From NCBI GenBank assembly GCA_019916065.1, contig CM034238.1:3560199-3624198 (forward strand): a stretch of 64,000 nt of DNA, in the 5' to 3' direction. Origin of the DNA: Vitellaria paradoxa. Taxonomy: Eukaryota > Streptophyta > Magnoliopsida > Ericales > Sapotaceae. The notes beneath the pieces are model-generated. The model did not search any database. It worked only from the letters and a program-made list of their open reading frames with translations, and was not told where the DNA came from. Position numbers and translations under genes: made by a program. Positions 57,301 through 64,000 of this stretch are shown here, piece after piece. How positions within the stretch are numbered: the first letter of the stretch is position 1; the number at the start of each line of letters is the position of its first letter.

Positions 57301-60300
57301 TATGTTCTAGTGCTTCATTAGTAGTACATCAGAAATTTTCATGCTAGATCTATATCCATGAATTGTATATTTTTCTTTTGCATATTAGTTCTCAGTTACT
57401 ATTGTGCATGTTAGTCTTTAAATTGTCCGACTTTGTTGTGTAGGCTCCTACAACTGATATAGCCGTTTCAGAGTTAAAACATGCATTTGCTGAAGTCAGT
57501 GAAATAGTGTTTTTCTTGTTGGGTGCCATGGCCATTGTGGAGATAGTCGATGCTCATCAAGGATTTAAACTGGTTATTGACAACATAACTACTCGAAAGC
57601 CAAAGACTTTGCTTTGGGTGGTTAGTTCTTTATTTCTTGTACTCACATTTACTGATCCTATTCATTGACATATGTATTTCAAAGTTATTTTTAGGCAAAC
57701 TTAAAGAATTTGATTCTTCAAGTAGTTTGATGCCTAATTGCTCAGTGCCATATCTTTCAATAGAAGGATTTGTTGAATTGTTGGTGGCGGGGGAGCCCAT
57801 ATTTTGTTATTAAAATATATTTCGAAATGTTTAAATATATGACTCCATTTCTTCAGAAAATATCATTGTTGCCCCTATTTCTTCTTCATTGACTCTTGTT
57901 TAATCCATAATTGCCCTGTAAATTTTCCCAATTTTGCTTGTGCTCCAAAGTTTTTGTCTACATGTCGTCAGTTTTTCTATCTTTTTTTGGTAGATTACAC
58001 TTAGACCCTCTAAGGTTTCTTCCAACAATTACATATCCCTTCACTGCGGTCTAAATACATTGCGTGAAATGCTCATGTTACCCTCATTATACATTACCTT
58101 TTTTTTTTTTAGGTCAGTCAATTTTTGAAAGATAAAAGTTCCATCACAGGTTAGGGGGTATAATAGTTCAAAACCTGAGGGGAGTCTAACCTTTTTTGGA
58201 TGGTGTTGAATGGGTAATTTGGGCGATTACTTTGTGTGTGTGGTTCTCTTTTTCATTTTGTGTATGCGTGTGCGTGCACGCGCGTTGATGTTGTTTCTTT
58301 GTCAATATAAGCTTAGGAAAGTGTTAATTGGATAAAGATTACCAACACCTAAATTTTGGGTGAGAAATTCATACCAAATCTTTTCTGTTTTGCATATATC
58401 ATCCCATTTCAAATGTACTTCAACCTTTTAACCATGATGTAATTCACGCTAAGATTAGTTGTTGAAGTTTGTTCTAGAGATTCCTATAAAAACAGCTTCT
58501 CCTAAATTGCAGTTAATTCAGGGGATCCATGTGGTGCTGACGGAGGCAGCCATTAGACCTTGAACAAGCACACTTTGAAACTTCAGTTATTTGAATTTTA
58601 TTGGAGTTTGACAAATTGTTTCTAAGTAGAGTTTTAGAATGCTATAGCCCCTCATCATTTGCTCCTTTTTTCTTCTAAACTGCAGTGTCTAATGATTATT
58701 GCAGGTTGGTTTAGTGACTTTTTTCCTAAGTGCAATCCTCGACAACCTAACTACCACTATCGTCATGGTTTCCTTATTGCGGAAACTAGTGCCTCCATCA
58801 GAATACCGCAAGTAGGTACCCACTATTGTGCAATGATTTTTCATCTAAAGACACTGCAGCACGATATGGCTCTCCTATGTTGTTTTCAAGTAATCATTGT
58901 CATTTCAGGTTCTTATAAATGCAGCGATGCTGGTTATCATCATTGGACTCTTTAAATGAGGGTTACCAGCTGCTATTTGGAATTACTTTGCAATTCTAAA
59001 AAATCTGTTGTCTAGTTGCATTGGATGTTGCAGTTCAACCGGGGGAATTGAATTTTTGTTGAATTTTTTTTAGTGCTTGGAATTATAAGTATAGGCTTTC
59101 CCTGGTCTATTCATACTTGAATGTGATGCTTTTGATGCCTTTTTTTGATATAAAACTTTTGCTTAAAGAAAAAGGTAGTTCCCATTTTTCTTCTTGACAA
59201 AACCATTAGATGATGTTTGTATGTGGATACCAAGTTTCTTTGTCACCGGTCTGAAAGTTAAATCAAGGTTGCCGTGGCCATTTCCTCTCAATTTGAGTGT
59301 GCCTAAAGATAGTTTGTCCAACTTTGAGATCTATTTGGGCTTGTATGAGCCTAGGAGACCTTAGGATGTGCTTTGCTTTTAGAGCGCCCCATAACTAGCT
59401 AATCTAGTTCAGCTCACCCAAGTCGAGTGTATTTGAACCTTTTTAAATCTTTAAATGAATGAATGCATAAGAGTCCAATATTTTTGGTACATTGGGGCTC
59501 ATTTAATTAGTTGGTTTGTTTGGGCCTTATGTTTTGTATATGGGTTTGTCATCCCCTCGATGCATTTTTTATTTAATATATTAACTTTTTGAAATAAAAA
59601 ATATATATATTTGAAAAGGTCAAAACAAAAGATCAAGAGGGATTGGTTTGACACATGAGATGGAAGATGTCAATATTTCTAGCTTTTCATGATGGATTGA
59701 TAAGTTTGTCATTGCATCTCTCTTTCATTTATAACATGCTTGTAGCAATCCTGGTATTGCTTGGTGTGTTAAACTTGAAATTTGCTCCATTTGGCGTCGA
59801 TTAGCCAGCTCGACTTTAATTTTTTTGTGTCTTATATGACTTTTTTTAGCTTTTTTTTTTGGGGTGGGGGGTAACTTTTAGGCATGCTATTTAGATTCAT
59901 AAAAAAAAAAGGTTAAAAATAAAAAATTCACGCGTAGGCCAAAAAAAAAAAACCTTTTTTTTTTCATTCATACGTGAATTTTCCTGCTTGGAAGTATTTT
60001 GTTTGCAATGGTGTGTTCTTTTTTTTTTTGTTGGGGGGGGGGGGTGCAAATAACATGCCTAAAAACTAAAAAAAATAAGAACTAAAATTTTTGTGGAAAA
60101 AAAAATCCGAGCTGGCCAGTGGGATGCCAAACAGATACATTGCAATTCTAAAGGCAAGAAGAACTGAATTGAACACTTGTGAATGCATTTGTTATCTTCT
60201 TTGTCTAGTGAGTTTATAAGAATATGAGAAAGTACCATACCTTGGGGCAAGTTGACTGATTTGTCATGCCATGAGAAATTTCTCTAGCAGTTGGGTTGGG

Positions 60301-63300
60301 CAACCATTTGTAAAGGATTTAATAAGAAGGCATTTGTAGTTTCTTTAAGCACCTTTATTCCTTGGGGAAGCCTGATATACTGTCCCAAGTGGCTCGCAAA
60401 AGTTCGTGGTCATTGTAACTGTTCTTGTGGTTACATATTGCCTTATATCTTCTGGAGAAATTGTCTTGTTTGCTATGTGGTTGTTCATAATCCAATTAAG
60501 TGCTTTTAAGTTTGAATTTTTTAGTGGATCTTCTATTTGTATTGCGGTTGAGGATACATGGCTTGCAGTTTATTATAGATGAGTACTGGTTAGTGGTTAC
60601 CATTTAAATTTGGAGATTCACCAAAAAAGTTTCTTTTAGGATAGAAAATAAAGGGAGAAAAAATAAAAAAATGCTATTAAGGAGAGAGGACAAAATAAGA
60701 GAGATGACAATAGTTTCCTTCTCTTTGTTTGGGACCTTAGGAGATAAAAGTTAATGATTTTGTTTCTTTTTATTTATGAATTGATAAAAAGTAGAGAGAA
60801 AAGAAAGTTTATGTTGTTATTTTACCATTATAGTCTAACATACATGTGTGTTTTTTTCTTTTCCTTAATTCTTTATTTGAGGGGTAATTATGCTTTTTTT
60901 AAAAATTCATCAAGTCTTTTCTCTCTCCATTTCCATCCAACTTTGCACAGATGAACGTGGAGAGATTTTGGGCTCTAATTTCTTTACGTTTCTTTTCTTT
61001 TCTCACGAACAAAAAGTTGATCCTTATTTCCTTTCTTTTCTCTTTTTTTCTTTCCATTTTATCCTATCCAAAAGGGGTGTTAAGGTCACATAATCTTGAC
61101 TTATGACTAAATGTTGAATTTTAATTCTAAAAAGTGTCGGGTCATTAATGTTTTCAGCACTACTAATTCAGCAGTATATTTTTTCATCATTAAATTTTCT
61201 GTTTCATCAAACATCATTAAAATTTTTTAGAAGTCATTCATCAATTCCTTCATTAAATATTCTTCAAGTAATATTTGTTTTACAGGCTTCTAGGGGCTGG
61301 TGTTGTGATAGCTGCAAATGCTGGTGGTGCATGGACTCCAATTGGTGATGTTACCACTAGTATGCTGTGGGTACATGGTCAAATATCTACATTGCAGACA
61401 ATGAAGGTCTACTTATTCTTCCAACATTCTGATTCTTATTGCTAATTTTCTTCCATACAATCATCATTCAGGTTTCAAATGCCACTATTCTACAGATCCA
61501 CTATGATGCATATGAGTTTTCTGTTATGGATTTGGTGGCTGTTAACCAATTTTTGTATTGCTACAATTTGCTAAAAGTGACGTCATTTATGCTTCTTATG
61601 ATTATGTGAATGACAATATTACAAAATAGGTGCAGGACAGGAGGAAGGCTTGAAAGGAATGATTCGAGAAATATTACTTCTATTTTTTTTTTTTTTCCTT
61701 TTCAAGGTGCCAACTATTCTCTTGCCTGAGTGCATCATTGAGATTAAACACTCATGTCAAGCCGGTTGCAAAACTAAATGATATGATCAACTAAACTGGA
61801 AATAAAAGCTACCTTTATCCATGGAGCTAATAAAAGGACCAGGTAAACGATAGAAATATGGTCAATGGGTTAATATACACGGCACCGACAAAAATATATG
61901 GAATGTGGGTTGATGCAGTAAAGAAAGAAGTTTAGCAATTATTTCCCTGAGGATTTGACCCTAAGATAGAGATAAATAACAAAGAGGAATTCATACAACC
62001 AACCCCAACTAAATGAATTAATGGCAGTATCGAGTTTACTTTTAAGGTCTCCTCCATGTCTGCTGTTAGCGGGAGGGGGATAGAACCATTGTTATTAGAA
62101 CTGGACTGACCAGTCGAGCTGGTTTAACTGGGAATCGGTAGGTCCAGCTGATGATTCAAGTGATTGAAACAAACAGAGCCCTTAACGTAAAAAAGCAGAC
62201 ATAAAGTGAACTTTTGGTTATTGATTTCCAAGTTCAAAATTTTGTAACATATGCGCTTCATAAGGATTGAACACATACATCCAACATGGCAAAATCAGAT
62301 TTTACCACTGATCTGCAAGTGCTTTTTGTGTGCATTTTTCTAAAACATATAATATATAAGGGAATAAGCTTTAACAATTAATAAACTATATTTAATTATA
62401 TAAAAATGTTTGAAGTTGTTGAATCAATAAACCGTGAACGAGCACCTTCACTGGGGTCGTTATCTGATATGGTTCTAATAACTATGGATTGAACTAAAAG
62501 AAACTTTCATTTTGAAAAAAAAAAAAAAAAATTTGAACCTGTCCTATATTAACATAAAAGTGGATTAATTGGTTTGGAGTAGTTTAACTTTTGGGATGGT
62601 GGAAAACTATTGGTCAGGTTTTCAGAAATTAGACTTGACGTTAAACTCCTTAGTCAGTCATTCATGGAATGCGAATAAACTCTTGCAAGTTTACATGGAG
62701 GTAACAGAAGTTAGGCATACTCCTTTATTTTTGATACAAGTGATTTTAAATTTCAGGCTCAAGGCTTAAATAGAATATTTGTTACCAAACGGATCACCCT
62801 TGGAGAATCTATATTGGTGTTGTAGTCATGAATGGAAGGATAGCTAATACTGTTTTTCTTTGCTTTCAGGATTTAGTTGTACCTTGTGCAGTTTCTTTAG
62901 CTGTCCCACTGGCTCTTATGTCACTCACAAGGTACTGTTCTCACACAATCAAAGCAAAAGTTGCAGAATTTGAGTTTTAAAGGTTAAAATTTAATTTTGT
63001 GGACTCTGAATGAAATGAGATTTTGATTTTTTTTTTTTTTAATTTTTTATTTTCGTTCAGTGAAGTTAACAGGAAAGGACAGGACTCTCCCAATATTTTG
63101 GCATTTGAACCGATGGCCCCTCGAGGACAGCTTGTTTTTTCTGTTGGGATTGGAGCACTGCTGTTTGTCCCTATGTTCAAAGCTGTAACAGGTTTGCCTC
63201 CTTACATGAGTATGTTGCTTGGACTTGGAGTTCTTTGGATTTTGACAGATGCCATCCATTATGGCGTATCTGAAAGACAACAGTTGAAAGTACCCCAGGC

Positions 63301-63363
63301 TTTGTCACGAATTGACATCCAAGTAGTACTTTTCTTCCCTGGGATCCTTCTGTCGGTCAGCAG
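51085..63363 (+). CDS. NHD1: NHD1 copy C (exons 1-8; 3' part outside window)
   Basis: Exons: 51085-51339, 53431-53607, 53740-53868, 57444-57620, 58705-58811, 61286-61406, 62870-62931, 63061-63363. All junctions are GT/AG and in phase; exons 9-10 lie beyond 64000. Start choice: the ATG at 51078 aligns with the old start but an extra A at 51138-51141 puts it out of frame, whereas ATG 51085 is in frame with the rest, so I start there. Exon 1 gives a Ser/Arg-rich plastid transit peptide with a likely cleavage near VLARAED. Exons 2-8 are open and carry FEESLAFNKSGVGLLMA, DNLTTT and AGGAWTPIGDVTT. Changes such as LGAMAIVE, YMSMLLGLG and YGVSERQQ at conserved places suggest weaker constraint than in A. 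Function is uncertain. Confidence 0.82.
51340..53430 (+). other. NHD1 copy C intron 1
   Basis: 2091 bp against 928 bp in copy B; the excess is the tandem triplication described separately. An ATG at 53413 is in frame with exon 2. Confidence 0.85.
51472..53234 (+). repeat. Three tandem 0.59-kb units in intron 1 of copy C
   Basis: Units start with TGAGCATGTTCT at 51472, 52063 and 52649 (periods 591 and 586). Each contains CTCTAGGTTTTCATATCATG, and each ends near CAACTTTTGTTGGAT. Copy B has one unit. The units differ by scattered substitutions and small indels. Confidence 0.93.
53431..53607 (+). CDS. NHD1: NHD1 copy C exon 2
   Basis: 59 codons: ELIPSSGAYDPLCSVDETSS, QDFEATYQPKTKLVK, then hydrophobic SLAVVAAAATGAAAINHSWV. 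A single TYQP unit. Confidence 0.9.
53740..53868 (+). CDS. NHD1: NHD1 copy C exon 3
   Basis: 43 codons: DVTMALLFGIGYVGIIFEES, LAFNKSGVGLLMAVSLWVIR, SIG. Two residue differences from copy B. Confidence 0.92.
53869..57443 (+). other. NHD1 copy C intron 3
   Basis: About 3.6 kb, collinear with intron 3 of copy B. It carries the coding-like fragment at 54440-54846 and a CT tract at about 57012-57056. No other gene was seen. Confidence 0.75.
54440..54846 (+). pseudogene. Coding-like fragment of unknown origin in intron 3 of copy C
   Basis: A 74-codon frame (54467-54691) reads MDSVETQNDNHNLSDLSSQQ, CVDDHNEKAYVLSMAIKMNY and on to AAELCLYLQLASVAALVIQV. A further block in another frame starts ESWGIDTLLEAGS and hits TAG where copy B has Tyr. 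Shared with copy B, so it was present before B and C separated. Family not recognised. Confidence 0.4.
57444..57620 (+). CDS. NHD1: NHD1 copy C exon 4
   Basis: 59 codons: APTTDIAVSELKHAFAEVSE, IVFFLLGAMAIVEIVDAHQG, FKLVIDNITTRKPKTLLWV. The changes T to A (AMAIVE) and T to I (VIDN) are private to this copy. Confidence 0.91.
58705..58811 (+). CDS. NHD1: NHD1 copy C exon 5
   Basis: 107 bp with the same protein sequence as copy B. The preceding intron 4 carries neither LTR element and is a natural empty site for both; it also has a private deletion of about 0.2 kb at about 58590. Confidence 0.92.
61286..61406 (+). CDS. NHD1: NHD1 copy C exon 6
   Basis: 121 bp: LLGAGVVIAANAGGAWTPIG, DVTTSMLWVHGQ, ISTLQTMK. 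The signature is intact. Confidence 0.92.
62870..62931 (+). CDS. NHD1: NHD1 copy C exon 7
   Basis: 62 bp: DLVVPCAVSLAVPLALMSLT plus AG. Single copy, Asp retained. Confidence 0.91.
63061..63363 (+). CDS. NHD1: NHD1 copy C exon 8
   Basis: 303 bp, open: EVNRKGQDSPNILAFEPMAP, GLPPYMSMLLGLGVLW, YGVSERQQLKVPQALSRIDI and QVVLFFPGILLSVS. Gly to Ser in the YMGML turn and Glu to Val in YGES are private to this copy. Confidence 0.91.
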
Positions 63364-63960
63364 GTATACAAGATTGAATGGTTAAAATTGTGAACTGTTA
63401 TATAGTGTAGATTTCATCCTACTCAAGAACCTATAAATGATTTTATAACCCTTTACTTTAGCACTTTAGGAGGTCAAGGCTAGTATTGTTAGAGATTAAA
63501 GGAAGAAAGTGTTGCTTTTTTATCACCCCAGTTGATGGATTCCTGACTCTCATGCCCTCTCGTTACCATTTCAGAAGATGTCTATTCTATTTACTAATTT
63601 CGAAAGTGCTTTAATCACCAGCATTTTGAGTTGTATTGACACATTTGTTCCAATAGATAAAACTTGGGAATAATGTAGAAAAGTGTATTTAACTCTGAAA
63701 CTTAATGAAAGAAGGATGTTCAAGTGAAAAACAGCACCTCCACCTTGGCCAAAGGTTTTGTGCTCAAATTACCTCAACTCCATTCTCTAGTGAAAGTATA
63801 TTTGATGTTTTTCTTGCTTGCCAAAAAAAGCTCTGAAACTTAAATGTACCTTGATGGTATATCTATCGGTTTACGCATGTGGTTAGACCATTGAATGACT
63901 AGCTAATTTGATTAATAGCCCAAAATCTAAGGAACATAAATATTATCTTAAGAGAGGAAG

Positions 63961-64000
63961 GCCCCTTGGGATTAGCCGAAGTGGTTTGTGGGTATGCTCT
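63961..64000 (+). mobile_element. tRNA-derived SINE in intron 8 of copy C (cut by window end)
   Basis: The left target duplication ATCTTAAGAGAGGAAG is at 63945-63960. The first 40 bases match the copy B SINE (GCCCCTTGGGATTAG), including the box A-like region. Confidence 0.85.

Larger units (their letters stand above)
56514..64000 (+). repeat. Tandem unit starting in copy C (partial)
   Basis: Matches 1-13230 without the Copia element and the 336-bp insert, and matches 25622-36700 without the gag-only element. Confidence 0.85.

Noticed and set aside
60884..61093. Hydrophobic Phe/Ser-rich open frames in intron 5 of copy C
   Set aside because: They arise from T-rich intron sequence and are not conserved in frame in A or B.
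1..64000. The three copies as unmerged haplotypes in the assembly
   Set aside because: They are collinear in one contig, differ by many insertions of different ages and by a consistent branching order; real tandem copies explain this better, though long reads would be decisive.

Overview
The window is nuclear DNA of a flowering plant, most likely a dicot. It is AT-rich, and its genes have many introns with GT/AG borders. It carries Copia, Gypsy and gag-only LTR retrotransposons, Tourist-like MITEs and tRNA-derived SINEs. The only host gene family I recognise is NHD1, the chloroplast-envelope Na+/H+ antiporter of the NhaD family. It occurs as three tandem copies, all on the + strand. The species cannot be told from the sequence.

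Layout. Copy A: the window opens inside intron 3, exons 4-10 lie at 917-14195, and exons 1-3 are off the left edge. Copy B has all ten exons, 21337-37673. Copy C has exons 1-8, 51085-63363, and exons 9-10 are off the right edge. Base 1 corresponds to about 25622 and 56514, so the repeat periods are about 25.6 and 30.9 kb. Most of the length difference comes from copy-specific insertions. Shared derived residues and shared small deletions group B with C, with A as the outgroup.

Coding state. Every visible exon of A is intact and closest to the family consensus as I remember it. B is a likely pseudogene: exon 1 has lost its ATG, carries an in-frame TAG and has a 2-bp deletion, and exon 7 is partly duplicated. 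C has a 1-bp insertion in exon 1 that breaks the first ATG frame, but a second ATG 7 bases downstream is in frame with the rest, so C could be expressed with a changed transit-peptide start.

Insertions. Because the copies are paralogous, many insertions have a visible empty site. Copy A has a 5.07-kb Copia element in intron 4, a 336-bp unidentified insert in intron 5, and two small MITEs in its 3' spacer. Copy B has a 3.24-kb gag-only LTR element in the same intron 4, about 50 bp from the position of A's Copia, and a 335-bp MITE in its 3' UTR. The B-C spacer has a 3.98-kb decayed Gypsy element with an antisense gene remnant, and a 2.1-kb segment absent from the A-B spacer. Copy C has a 0.59-kb segment triplicated in intron 1. 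Older insertions shared between copies are a SINE in intron 8 and a 1.2-kb AT-rich terminal-inverted-repeat element just downstream of the gene.

No bacterial-type operon, CRISPR array, rRNA gene or functional tRNA gene was seen. The main interest is the evolution of the NHD1 array: one probably working copy, one broken copy and one copy with a possibly rescued start. Exon limits were set by hand from splice signals, reading phase and three-way comparison of the copies.
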